The position numbers and the translations under genes were made by a program. DNA of 64,000 nucleotides from Streptomyces nojiriensis. GTDB lineage: Bacteria > Actinomycetota > Actinomycetes > Streptomycetales > Streptomycetaceae. The notes below the pieces were generated by a model, which was not told where the DNA came from, did not search any database, and saw only the letters and a list, made by a program, of their open reading frames with translations. Location: assembly GCF_017639205.1 (NCBI RefSeq), contig NZ_CP071139.1, positions 8,121,501 to 8,185,500 of the forward strand. Reading direction: 5' to 3'. Positions 50,142 through 58,491 of the stretch are shown piece after piece (positions within the stretch are counted from its first letter, which is position 1; every line of letters starts with the position of its first letter).

Positions 50142-53030
50142 TCAGCGCAGTTGGCGGCGGACCAGGCCGTGGAAGAGGCCGGTCGTGTCGGCGAGCAGTT
50201 CGGCGGGCGGGCCCTGCTGGACGATCCGGCCGTCCGACACGACGATCACCCGGTCGGCGTCCATGACCGTGGAGAGCCGGTGGGCGATCACGAGGCGGGT
50301 GGTCCGCAGGGCGCGGGTGGATTCGGTGACCACACGCTGGGCCTCGTTGTCCAGCGCGCTGGTGGCTTCGTCGAGGAACAGGATGCGCGGCTTGCGGATG
50401 AGGGCCTGGGCGATCATCAGCCGTTGGCGCTGACCGCCCGAGACGGTCCCGCCGCCGTCGGACAGGATGGTGTGCATGCCCATCGGCATGGCCTCGATGT
50501 CCGCCGCCAGGCCCGCCATCGCGGCGGCCTCCCACGCCTCCTCCGGCGAGAACGTCCCGGTGCCGCGGATGCAGTCGAGGATCGAGCCGGAGAGCGGCTG
50601 GGCGTTCTGCAGTACGACGCCGCACTGGCGGCGTACGGCCGCCCGGTCCAGCGCCGCCAGGTCCTGGCCGTCGTAGAGCACACGGCCCGAGACGGGCCCG
50701 TCGAAGCCGATGAGCAGCCGCAGCAGGGTCGACTTGCCGCAGCCACTGGCCCCGACGACCGCGACGAACTCGCCCGGTGCGATCCGGAGGCTGACGTCGT
50801 CGAGGACGAGCGGGCCGTCGTCGGCGTAGCGGTAGGACAGGTTCTCGGCCTCGATGGCACCGGTCAGCCGTCCCGGGCGGGTACTGGAGCGGTCCACCTC
50901 GGGGATCTCCCGCAGGAGCGGCCGGACCTGCTCGAACATCGGCAGGACCGATGCGGCCGAGAGGAGCGCCCCGGTCACCTGCGTGACCGACGACAGCAGT
51001 ATCGTCAGCGCGGTGCTGAAGGTGAGGAACTCACTGGCGGACATGGCGCCGCGTGCCGGACCGGCCAGCAGGACGAACATCACCAGCGTGCACAGCGGCA
51101 GGTGGACGGCGCCGAGGACCGTGCTGACGTTCTGCGTCCGGCCGATGCGCTGCTGCAGGTCGCGGGTACGGGCGAACTCCCTCGCCCAGGCGGCGTACGC
51201 GAAGCTCTCGGCCGCGGCGACGCGGAGCTTGGGCAGGCCCCGCAGGATCTGGAAGGCCTGGTTCCCCAACCGGTGGCCGAGCGTGTTCAGCCGGCGCTCG
51301 TACCGCAGCTGCCACAGCCCCAGGCCCAGGAAGACCACCGCGATGACGACCAGCATGCCCAGCGCGGCCATCGCCAGCGGCACGCTGTGGACGAGCAGCA
51401 GTACGAAGCTCACCACGCCGACCGCGCCCGCCTGTACGCAGACCGGGCCGATGCCGGACAGCACGCGGCGCATCGCGCTGATGCCCATCGCGGCACCGGC
51501 CAGTTCGCCGGTGGAGCGACCGGTGAAGAACGTCGCCGGCAGGCGCAGCAGCCGGTCCCACACGGCCGGTTGCAAGGTGGCCTCGATACGGCCCTCCATG
51601 CGCAGGAGGGAGGTGTTCTGCAGCAGCATGAACACCGCCGCGACCACGGCGGTCGCGACCAGCGCCAGCCCCGTCCGCACGATGAGGCCGGTCTCGCCCT
51701 GCGGGACGTAGCGGCCGAGGACCTGGCCGGTGGCGACCGGCACCAGTGCCCCCAGCACCACCGCCACCAGCCCGCCCAGCAGCAGGCTCCGCAGTTCGGG
51801 GAAGGTGCCGCGCAGGGTGAACCGGAGCAGTGCGGGCAGGCCCACCCGCCCCTCGGGCAGGGGGCGGTACAGCATGACGGCGCGCGGTTCGAAGGCGGCT
51901 TGGCCGGCTCGCCCGACGCGCTCGCGCCTGCCGGTGGCGGGATCGACCGCCTCGTAGCCGCCGCGCCGCCACAGCAGGGCGACCGGCGTGCCGTCCTTCT
52001 CGCGCCGGCCCACCAACGGCCCGTGGTCCTCCCGCCACCAGCGCGCGCCGAGACCGACCGCGCGGGTGCGGATCCGCGACGCGAGCGCGATGCGTTCGAC
52101 GGGATCCAGCTGCTCGGACGTGGTGCCCGCCCCGCCCGGTGGGGTCAGGGCGATGCCGGCCGCGCCGGCGACGACACGGCACGCCGCGAAGGTCGCGTCG
52201 GCGTCCGCGGCCCGGTGCCGGTCCCGGCCGCCGGTGCGGACGATGGACGCCAGCAGCGTCCGGTCCGCCTGGGTGCGGGCTGCCCGGCCGGCCTCGATCC
52301 CGGCGGCCGTGCGGTCCTCGTGGGCGCGCTCCAGCTGCTCGATCCAGCCGTCCAGGGCGTACAGCAGCCGGTACTGCTGGTCGACCATGCCCTGCCACAT
52401 CGCCGCGTCGACGAGGAGGGTACCGACCGGCTCCGTCTCGTACTCGGCGCCGTAGCGCACGCTGCCGGGAGCGATCCGCATCCACAGGATGTCGTCGTCG
52501 GCTCCGCCGTGCCCGGCCGTGGCGGTGCCGGCCGGCGGCGCCTCGTGGAGCACGCGCAGACCCCGGCCGATGCCGCGCGCGAAGGCGTCCTCCAGCGGGC
52601 TCGGCCGTCCTGCGGCAGCGGCGCCGTACGGCCCTTCGCCGGCCTGCTGCGGGTACTGCGCGTCCTGCGGGTACGGCGTGTACTCCGCGGGGTACAGCTC
52701 CCGCAGCTCGATACGGCGCAGCCGGCATCCCTGCCGGGGCCGGCCGACCAGCGTGTGGTCAGGGCCCTCGGCCGGACCGAGCAGCAGCGTGCCCGGCTCC
52801 AGCCGGCCCAGGAAGTGCCAGTGCCCGCCCTGCGCGGCGTCCACCGCGAACAGGTCCAGCTCGCCCTCCACGACCAGCCACAGGACGAGCGGCCCTTCCA
52901 GGGACAGGCTGCGCAGCCCCGTGCAGTCCACCGGCGAGCCCAGTGCGCCCAGAGCCGCGACGACCGGATCCGGAGCTCCGGCCGGCGTACCGGTGGCGGC
53001 ATCGGAGGTGCCGTGGTCCGTGTACGTCAC
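50142..53030 (-). CDS. NHLM-type bacteriocin export ABC transporter, permease/ATPase subunit
   Basis: The product is 962 residues from GTG 53028-53030, one base after the stop of the partner ABC gene. The N-terminal region (about 1-200) resembles the cyclic-nucleotide-binding-like part found in NHLM ABC2 proteins. A six-helix ABC membrane domain follows (about 415-690), with LLRMEGRIEATLQPAVWDRLLRLPATFF in a soluble loop (about 466-493). The ATPase has Walker A GASGCGKST (about 765), signature VSGGQRQRL and ILFLDEATSALD. It has no C39 peptidase, unlike its partner. The two ABC proteins together probably form the exporter of the nearby leader peptide. Such pairs occur in natural-product peptide clusters, and here no modification enzyme gene is adjacent. 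Confidence 0.93.
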   Translation of the reverse strand: MTYTDHGTSDAATGTPAGAPDPVVAALGALGSPVDCTGLRSLSLEGPLVLWLVVEGELDLFAVDAAQGGHWHFLGRLEPGTLLLGPAEGPDHTLVGRPRQGCRLRRIELRELYPAEYTPYPQDAQYPQQAGEGPYGAAAAGRPSPLEDAFARGIGRGLRVLHEAPPAGTATAGHGGADDDILWMRIAPGSVRYGAEYETEPVGTLLVDAAMWQGMVDQQYRLLYALDGWIEQLERAHEDRTAAGIEAGRAARTQADRTLLASIVRTGGRDRHRAADADATFAACRVVAGAAGIALTPPGGAGTTSEQLDPVERIALASRIRTRAVGLGARWWREDHGPLVGRREKDGTPVALLWRRGGYEAVDPATGRRERVGRAGQAAFEPRAVMLYRPLPEGRVGLPALLRFTLRGTFPELRSLLLGGLVAVVLGALVPVATGQVLGRYVPQGETGLIVRTGLALVATAVVAAVFMLLQNTSLLRMEGRIEATLQPAVWDRLLRLPATFFTGRSTGELAGAAMGISAMRRVLSGIGPVCVQAGAVGVVSFVLLLVHSVPLAMAALGMLVVIAVVFLGLGLWQLRYERRLNTLGHRLGNQAFQILRGLPKLRVAAAESFAYAAWAREFARTRDLQQRIGRTQNVSTVLGAVHLPLCTLVMFVLLAGPARGAMSASEFLTFSTALTILLSSVTQVTGALLSAASVLPMFEQVRPLLREIPEVDRSSTRPGRLTGAIEAENLSYRYADDGPLVLDDVSLRIAPGEFVAVVGASGCGKSTLLRLLIGFDGPVSGRVLYDGQDLAALDRAAVRRQCGVVLQNAQPLSGSILDCIRGTGTFSPEEAWEAAAMAGLAADIEAMPMGMHTILSDGGGTVSGGQRQRLMIAQALIRKPRILFLDEATSALDNEAQRVVTESTRALRTTRLVIAHRLSTVMDADRVIVVSDGRIVQQGPPAELLADTTGLFHGLVRRQLR

Positions 53031-53031
53031 C

Positions 53032-55290
53032 TCAGTGCTCCTCGACCAGCGCGGCGTACGGGCCCCGGGCGGCGACCAGCCGTTCGTGCCGCCCGCGTTC
53101 CACGACCGTGCCCCGGTCGAGCACGACGATCTCGTCGCTGTCGCGCACCGTGCTCAGCCGGTGGGCGATGACCACACAGGCACAGCCGCGGCGGCGCAGG
53201 TTGTCGATGACGAGCTGCTCGGTCACCGCGTCCAGGGCGCTGGTCACCTCGTCGAGCACCATGACGCTGGGGCGGCGCACCAGCGCCCGTGCGATCTCCA
53301 GGCGCTGGCGCTGGCCGCCGGAGAAGTTGCGGCCGTCCTGTTCGACGCGGCTGTGGATGCCACCGGGGCGGCGGGCCACCACGTCGTGCACGGCGGCGTC
53401 CTCCAGCGCGGCGATCACGGCTTCGTCCGTGATGGAGGGGTCCCACAGCGTGACGTTGTCGCGGACGGTGCCTTCGAAGAGGAAGACGTCCTGGTCGACG
53501 AAGGAGACGGAGGCGGCCAGCGCCCCGCGCGGGATGTCCTCCAGCCGCATCCCGTCGATGCGGATGGCCCCGGCCCACGGGACGTGGAGGCCGGAGACCA
53601 GCCGGGAGACGGTGGACTTGCCGCTGCCGGAGCCCCCGACGAGCGCGACCTGCTGCCCGGGCCCGACCGTCAGCGAGAAGTCCTTGAGCAGCGGGGCGTC
53701 CAGGGGGTTGTAGCCGAAGGTGATGCCGTCCAGCTCCACATGGCCCTTGAGGCGGCGGGTGGAGGCCGCGGGCTCGCGCCGTGAGTAGACCCGGTCGACC
53801 GGGAAGTTCTCGACGTCCTTCAGCCGGGCGATGTCGGCCGCGAAGTCCTGGATCCGGCCGGCGACGCCGCCCAGCCGCGCGACCGGGGCGGTGAAGCCGG
53901 TCACCAGGGCCTGGAAGGCGACGAGCAGCCCCACGGTGAGGTGGCCCTCCACCGCGCGCAGGCCGCCGATCGTGAGGATCAGCGCGCTGTTGAACGCCGC
54001 GAGGGTGGGCGCGACGATCGCCAGCCACGCGCTGGGCACGCCGAGCCGCTGCTGCACGTCGAGGGTGACCGCGTGCTGTCCGGCCCAGCGGCGGAAGAAG
54101 CCGTTCTCGCCGCCCGTCGCCTTCATCGTCTCGATGAGCTGGAGACCGCCGTACGCGGTGTTGGTCAGCCGGGCGCTCTCGGCGCGCAGCTTGCCGGTAC
54201 CGGTGGCCCGCAGCCGGATCGCGATCCGCAGGGCGACCACGTTGAGCAGCGCCACGGCCACGCCGACGAGGGTGAGCTGCGGATCGTAGGTCCACAGCAG
54301 CACGGCGTAGAGCACGACCACCACGGCGTCCACGGCGGCGGCGGACAGGTCCCGGGCGAGGGTCTCGGCGACGGTGTCGTTGGACTGCAGGCGCTGGACC
54401 AGGTCGGCCGGGTTGCGCTGGGAGTAGAAGGTGACCGGAAGCCTGAGCAGGTGCCGGAAGAAGCGGGCACTGCTCAAGGTCGAGGCGATGATGCGCCCGC
54501 GCAGCAGGTTGGCCTGCAGCAGTGCGGTGAGGGTCGCGGTGAGGACGAGGGCGACCGCCATCGAGGCGAACAGCACGCCGAGCAGGGAGGTCTGCTCGCC
54601 GATGAGGAACATGTCGATGTACGTACGGCTCAGGGCCGGTACCGCCGCCCCGACGGCGACCAGGAGGAGGCTGGCGGCCACGGCGGCGGCCATGGTGCCC
54701 GAGGTGCCCCGCAGGCGGGCCGGCACGGCCCCGAGGACACCCGGTCCGCGGCCACCGCGGCGGAACCCGTCGCCGGGCTCGAAGGTGAGGACGACCCCGG
54801 TGAAGCTGGTGTCGAACTCGTCCATGGGGACGAACCGGCGGCCCTTGGCGGGGTCGTTGACGTACACGCCCCGGCGGCCGAGCCGCCGGGCCGTGCCCTC
54901 GTAGACGACGTAGTGGTTGAACTCCCAGAAGAGGACGGCCGGGGCCCGCACTTCGGCGAGCGCGGCCAGGTCCATCTGCATGCCCTTGGCCGTCAACCCG
55001 TACCCACGGGCGGCCCTGAGGAGGTTGCCGGCGCGGGAGCCGTCGCGGGAGACACCGCACGCGATGCGCAGCTCTTCGAGCGGGACGAAGCGGCCGTGGT
55101 GGCCGAGCACCATGGCCAGCGCGGCGGCGCCGCACTCCACCGCCTCCATCTGCAGCACGGTGGGGGTGCGTACGGGTCGGGGCGTCCTGCCCCTCGGTAC
55201 GGGCGCGGATGCGGCCCTGCGGCGGGAACCGCCCTTCGGCCCGGGGCGGTGGCGCCGGCGCCCGGCGGGAGGCAGGTGCGGCGCGGTCAC
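53032..55290 (-). CDS. NHLM-type C39 peptidase/permease/ATPase (leader-cleaving exporter)
   Basis: The product is 752 residues from GTG 55288-55290, which overlaps the HlyD-like stop as GTGA. The C39 peptidase domain (about 40-170) has catalytic Cys53 in VLQMEAVECGAAA, His126 in FNHYVV and Asp146 in VNDPAKG. A six-helix membrane domain (about 200-480) and an ATPase (about 520-750) follow, with Walker A GGSGSGKST, signature FSGGQRQRLEIA and VMVLDEVTSALD. It would cut double-glycine leaders and pump the core out, which fits the GG leader in the 56436-56197 peptide. The gene has all active-site residues and looks functional. Confidence 0.95.
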   Translation of the reverse strand: MTAPHLPPAGRRRHRPGPKGGSRRRAASAPVPRGRTPRPVRTPTVLQMEAVECGAAALAMVLGHHGRFVPLEELRIACGVSRDGSRAGNLLRAARGYGLTAKGMQMDLAALAEVRAPAVLFWEFNHYVVYEGTARRLGRRGVYVNDPAKGRRFVPMDEFDTSFTGVVLTFEPGDGFRRGGRGPGVLGAVPARLRGTSGTMAAAVAASLLLVAVGAAVPALSRTYIDMFLIGEQTSLLGVLFASMAVALVLTATLTALLQANLLRGRIIASTLSSARFFRHLLRLPVTFYSQRNPADLVQRLQSNDTVAETLARDLSAAAVDAVVVVLYAVLLWTYDPQLTLVGVAVALLNVVALRIAIRLRATGTGKLRAESARLTNTAYGGLQLIETMKATGGENGFFRRWAGQHAVTLDVQQRLGVPSAWLAIVAPTLAAFNSALILTIGGLRAVEGHLTVGLLVAFQALVTGFTAPVARLGGVAGRIQDFAADIARLKDVENFPVDRVYSRREPAASTRRLKGHVELDGITFGYNPLDAPLLKDFSLTVGPGQQVALVGGSGSGKSTVSRLVSGLHVPWAGAIRIDGMRLEDIPRGALAASVSFVDQDVFLFEGTVRDNVTLWDPSITDEAVIAALEDAAVHDVVARRPGGIHSRVEQDGRNFSGGQRQRLEIARALVRRPSVMVLDEVTSALDAVTEQLVIDNLRRRGCACVVIAHRLSTVRDSDEIVVLDRGTVVERGRHERLVAARGPYAALVEEH

Positions 55291-56093
55291 GGCAGCAGCC
55301 AGTCGACCGGGCGCTGGGCGGCGAGGCGGACGGCTCCGGTGACCGGTGTCCTCGAATCGACGGCGTACGGGGGCCCGTCCGCGGAGGACCACCGGTAGCC
55401 GGAAGGGGTGGCGGAGGACCGTTCGAGCCGGACGACCACGGCCACCGGGCTGCCGTGGCGGGAGAACTGTTCGGCGAGCCCGCTGTCGCCGAGGAAGCCG
55501 CCGATCTGCGCCCGTGTCAGGGGTGCGCGGCCGACCGCCGTGACGCGCCCGCGCAGCATGCCGAACCGCTGCTGGGGGACGGACTGCACGCTCAGGTCGA
55601 CCGGGGCGCCCACGGCGATCGCCGAGCCGCCGGCGCCCGGCACGTACAGCACGGCCACCAGCGGGTCCTGCGGGCCCGTCGCGCGTTCCACGGTGGCCAC
55701 GTCCGCACCCGTGGCGACGACCGAACCCACCTTGGCCACCAGGGTCGTCAACCGGCCGCCGGCCACCACGCGCACGGGCCGTTCCCCCTGCTCCGTACGG
55801 ACGTTGAGCAGGGGCGCACCGGCGGCCAGCAACTGGCCCTCCTCGGCGAGGACTCCGGTCACCTGTCCCGCGACCGGCGTCTGCAGCACGTAACTGCCCT
55901 CGGCCCGGGTGAGGATGCCGGATGCGCTCAGCTTGGACGACACGGTCCCGGTGAAGGCCCAGTAGGTCGCGGCCGCCATGACGGCGATCGTGACGGCGAG
56001 GACGAGTCGCCCCTGCGGGCGGGCCAGACGAACCGGCAGATCCAATTCCTCGGGCGATTGCAGCTTGGAAAGAGCCTTTTGGCGAAACTGCAC
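55287..56093 (-). CDS. HlyD-like membrane fusion protein of the peptide exporter
   Basis: The product is 268 residues from GTG 56091-56093, with AAGGAAC about nine bases upstream. After a short cytoplasmic start (SPEELDLPVRLARPQG) there is one membrane helix (about 32-50, LVLAVTIAVMAAATYWAF) and a periplasm-side-like biotinyl-lipoyl/barrel part: GSYVLQTPVAGQVTGVLAEEGQ and VATVERAT. It matches the NHLM bacteriocin HlyD type, which is shorter than typical HlyD because the long helical hairpin is missing. In a Gram-positive cell it would help the two ABC proteins. The gene follows the precursor gene by 103 bases, across a hairpin. Confidence 0.92.
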   Translation of the reverse strand: MQFRQKALSKLQSPEELDLPVRLARPQGRLVLAVTIAVMAAATYWAFTGTVSSKLSASGILTRAEGSYVLQTPVAGQVTGVLAEEGQLLAAGAPLLNVRTEQGERPVRVVAGGRLTTLVAKVGSVVATGADVATVERATGPQDPLVAVLYVPGAGGSAIAVGAPVDLSVQSVPQQRFGMLRGRVTAVGRAPLTRAQIGGFLGDSGLAEQFSRHGSPVAVVVRLERSSATPSGYRWSSADGPPYAVDSRTPVTGAVRLAAQRPVDWLLP

Positions 56094-56145
56094 GGACTTG
56101 TTCCTTCAGCTGCATTCGTATCGTCGGGCGGACATACGGGCGGCC

Positions 56146-56183
56146 GTGAACCCCGGAGCCGTGGGGGATGATCCGGGGTTCAC
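56146..56183. terminator. hairpin between the precursor peptide and HlyD-like genes
   Basis: GTGAACCCCGGA (56146-56157) pairs perfectly with TCCGGGGTTCAC (56172-56183) with a 14-base loop. It lies after the precursor stop and before the HlyD-like start on the same transcript, so partial termination or RNA processing here could give more precursor than transporter mRNA. Confidence 0.75.
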
Positions 56184-56196
56184 GGGTTGTTTCCGA

Positions 56197-56436
56197 TCAG
56201 AGACCGGCGCGACCGGAGTTCACCGAAACGCCGGTGACGCCCGTGACGAGACCGGGGACGTGGGACACGATGTCCGTCGCGGCCCGGACGGTGCCGAGGG
56301 AGCCCACGACGCCGACGACATTGCTGACATCGCTGGTCACGGCGCCGGCCAGGCCGCCGGACACGCTGATGACGCCGCCGGACACGGCGTCCAGCTCGGT
56401 GTCGTCGATCTCACGGGTCTCAAGGTCGTTACGCAT
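56197..56436 (-). CDS. double-glycine-leader peptide, putative bacteriocin-like precursor
   Basis: The product is 79 residues; AAAGG lies eight bases before ATG 56434-56436. The leader MRNDLETREIDDTELDAVSGG (residues 1-21) has the ELxxVSGG motif cut by C39 peptidases and ends in GG at 20-21. The core (residues 22-79, 58 residues) begins VISVSGGLAGAVTSDVSN and has GxxxG-like spacings (GGLAG, GVVGSLG, GLVTGVTG), no Cys and no Lys, and is mostly Val, Gly, Ser and Ala. This suits a membrane-active or pore-forming peptide. Without Cys it cannot form a thioether ring. No immunity or modification gene was recognised near it. The function is inferred from the adjacent exporter genes. Confidence 0.85.
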   Translation of the reverse strand: MRNDLETREIDDTELDAVSGGVISVSGGLAGAVTSDVSNVVGVVGSLGTVRAATDIVSHVPGLVTGVTGVSVNSGRAGL

Positions 56437-56844
56437 GGCGCGCACCTTTCATTGGGGGGAGGAATTCATCGCCGCGCGGCGGGCGGCGCGAAACTCGGCC
56501 GCCTTCCTGACTGCTGCGATGCGCAAGATGAAAGCACGCGAACGCACCCCCGACCCAATCCCGTTGACTGCCCGTCACGTGCGGACAGCCGCCTCTGCGA
56601 ATGGACGTGGAGCTTGATTCACCGAATGGTGGCGACTTCTTCACAGGATCGAGTAACAGAAAGAGGCGGTGTGCTCCTTACAAGGAACCGAACGGGATGA
56701 ACGACCACCAAGTGGATCGGACATAGCCCGACAAACCGCAGTGCGGGGGAGGTTGGCTGTCGAGATCGCGGACGCGATGTGCAGGTTTCCCGGGGGTGCG
56801 CGAAGTGTCGAGCCCGTCACGCCCGGTGCGCCCCTGTCCGACGG
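56437..56844. other. intergenic stretch upstream of the precursor gene
   Basis: About 400 bases between the same-strand N-formylglutamate amidohydrolase gene (stop 56845) and the precursor. It should hold the terminator of the first and the promoter of the second. No clear hairpin, operator or second leader-peptide gene was found on either strand; a short minus frame at 56429-56644 has no supporting features. Confidence 0.5.
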
Positions 56845-57642
56845 CTACGGGCGCACGGCGTCCACGAGTTCCGCCAGCGCCGCCGCCAGCGCGACGAGGC
56901 CGGAGCCGGCGGGACCGCCGGGCTCGGACATGTACACGTCGCGGCGGATCTCGACCATCAGTGCGCCGACCCGCGGGTCCTTGGCGTAGTGGTCGAGCGG
57001 CACGTACGTGCCGGCGAAGGGGCTGTCGAGCCCCGTGCCGCCGAAGCCCGCGAACGCCTTCTCGGCCGCCGCGAGGAGTCCGGGCTCGGTGTGGAAGGGG
57101 TCCGTGCCCAGGCAGATCGGGGGCCGGGGGCCGGCGCCGTGCAGTTCGTACGGGAGCGGCTCCGTCGGGTACGAGTGCACGTCGATGATCACGGCGCGCC
57201 CGACGGCCTCGAGCCGGTCCGCCACGGCTCGCGCCATCGCGTCCGCGTACGGGTGGAAGTAGCGGTCGATCAGCGGCCGGCCGTCGAAGCCGTCGGCGCG
57301 CAGGCGCTCGCGGTGGGTGGTGCGCGTGTACACCGCTCCCATCCCCACGGCCAGCATCTCCTCGCGCTCGTCGGGGAAGCGCTCGGGGTCGACGACGAGG
57401 CGCGACAACCCGTTGACGAACCGCCACGGCGTGACGGCGGCTCCGGCGGCGGCCGCCGCGGCGATGTCCGCGGTGTGGGAGTCGGTGATGTGGTCGAGCT
57501 CCCGCTCCAGCTCCCGGTCGTCCAGGAGGATGCCGCCGCGGACGGACTCCGGTATGACGCGCGAGGAGTGCGGCACGTGCAGGATCACCGGCGACGTGCC
57601 GGCGCCGGGCAGGATCCGGAAGGGCTCGGGCGCATGGTTCAT
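56845..57642 (-). CDS. N-formylglutamate amidohydrolase
   Basis: The product is 265 residues; GAGGAAC precedes ATG 57640-57642. Family motifs: ILHVPHSSRVIPESVR (about 20-35), ITDSHTADI, VNGLSRLVVDPERFPDEREEM (about 76-96), DVHSYPTEPLPY (about 153-164) and MVEIRRDVYM near the end. It releases formate from N-formyl-L-glutamate, the last step of one histidine breakdown route, or acts on related N-formyl amino acids. No hut genes are adjacent, so the pathway cannot be confirmed here. It is cytoplasmic. Confidence 0.92.
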   Translation of the reverse strand: MNHAPEPFRILPGAGTSPVILHVPHSSRVIPESVRGGILLDDRELERELDHITDSHTADIAAAAAAGAAVTPWRFVNGLSRLVVDPERFPDEREEMLAVGMGAVYTRTTHRERLRADGFDGRPLIDRYFHPYADAMARAVADRLEAVGRAVIIDVHSYPTEPLPYELHGAGPRPPICLGTDPFHTEPGLLAAAEKAFAGFGGTGLDSPFAGTYVPLDHYAKDPRVGALMVEIRRDVYMSEPGGPAGSGLVALAAALAELVDAVRP

Positions 57643-57768
57643 GTGTGTTCCTCGGTGAGGCGGGACCCGTGAGGGCGTGACGGCCCCATCCTCCCGGCGC
57701 CGGGCCGGAAGTCACCGTTCCGTTCGCCGCCCGGAGGCCGGTGTCCCCCTGGGTGCCACGCCCGCACC

Positions 57769-57832
57769 GGCCCTGCGCACCACCGGGGTCACCGTGTGTC
57801 GGCCCTGCGCACCACCGGGGTCACCGTGTGTC
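57769..57832. repeat. perfect 32-bp tandem duplication
   Basis: Two identical copies side by side (57769-57800 and 57801-57832). The second overlaps the 3' end of the SRPBCC gene and its stop codon, and the first lies in the noncoding gap behind it. It looks like a recent slippage or template-switch duplication. Confidence 0.92.
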
Positions 57833-58333
57833 GGACGCCGGCTCCAGAACCCGCTTGAGGTTGCGCAGGGTGGTGCGGATGTTCCCGCGCTGGAAGTCGG
57901 CGAAGGTGTGTCCCCGCGTCGCGATCCGGTCGAAGGCGTGGGCCGCGAAGTCCGGCCACGAGCGCCGGTCGTCGGTCCACGTCTCGGTCACCCGGGTGCC
58001 CTCGGGGACCGGCTCGAACCGGTACTCCCAGGTGGCGATGGAGCCGGGCACCCGCGGCCGCCGGATCCCGATGGCGTGCACCCGGAACCGGAACAGCCGG
58101 TCCTGCTCGACCGCCGTCACCGTGCAACGGGTGGTCCAGCGGAAGGCCCCGCGCTTGTTCCGCCCGTCGAAGACCGTCCCGACGCGGGCCTCCCCGGCAT
58201 CTCCGTGCACGGTGGCGCCGAGGTTCTCCGGGCTCCAGTCGCCCATGCGGGTGGGATCGCAGACGTGCCGGTAGACGTCGGCGGGGCTGACGCGGACCAC
58301 GATGCTGTCGGACACGGTGAACGTACGAGGCAT
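57821..58333 (-). CDS. SRPBCC-fold protein, hypothetical
   Basis: The product is 170 residues; GAGGGGGAGCC precedes ATG 58331-58333. The START/polyketide-cyclase-like fold is seen in VRVSPADVYRHVCDPTRMGDWSP (about 13-35), GTVFDGRNKRGAFRWTTRCTV and the EYRFEPVPEGTRVTETWTD strands (about 101-119). Such small proteins bind hydrophobic ligands or act as cyclases; no catalytic residues are evident. The last codons and stop lie in the second copy of the 32-bp tandem repeat, and the first copy preserves an extra in-register stop downstream. Confidence 0.87.
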   Translation of the reverse strand: MPRTFTVSDSIVVRVSPADVYRHVCDPTRMGDWSPENLGATVHGDAGEARVGTVFDGRNKRGAFRWTTRCTVTAVEQDRLFRFRVHAIGIRRPRVPGSIATWEYRFEPVPEGTRVTETWTDDRRSWPDFAAHAFDRIATRGHTFADFQRGNIRTTLRNLKRVLEPASDTR

Positions 58334-58491
58334 GGCTCCCCCTCTCGGCGGACGACGCTACCGTCCCCACGGACCCTGCGGCTACCCCTCGGTAACTTCA
58401 TGTGGCCGAACGCGGGCGACCCGGCTCCGGTACTCCCCGCCGGCCGGCGGCGAGGAGCGTCGGTTCCGGGCGGGGAGCACGGCTGAACCGG

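Noticed and set aside
56429-56644. A second leader-type peptide upstream of the NHLM precursor
   Set aside because: The frame has no double-glycine motif, no ribosome site and overlaps the precursor start; its composition looks noncoding.
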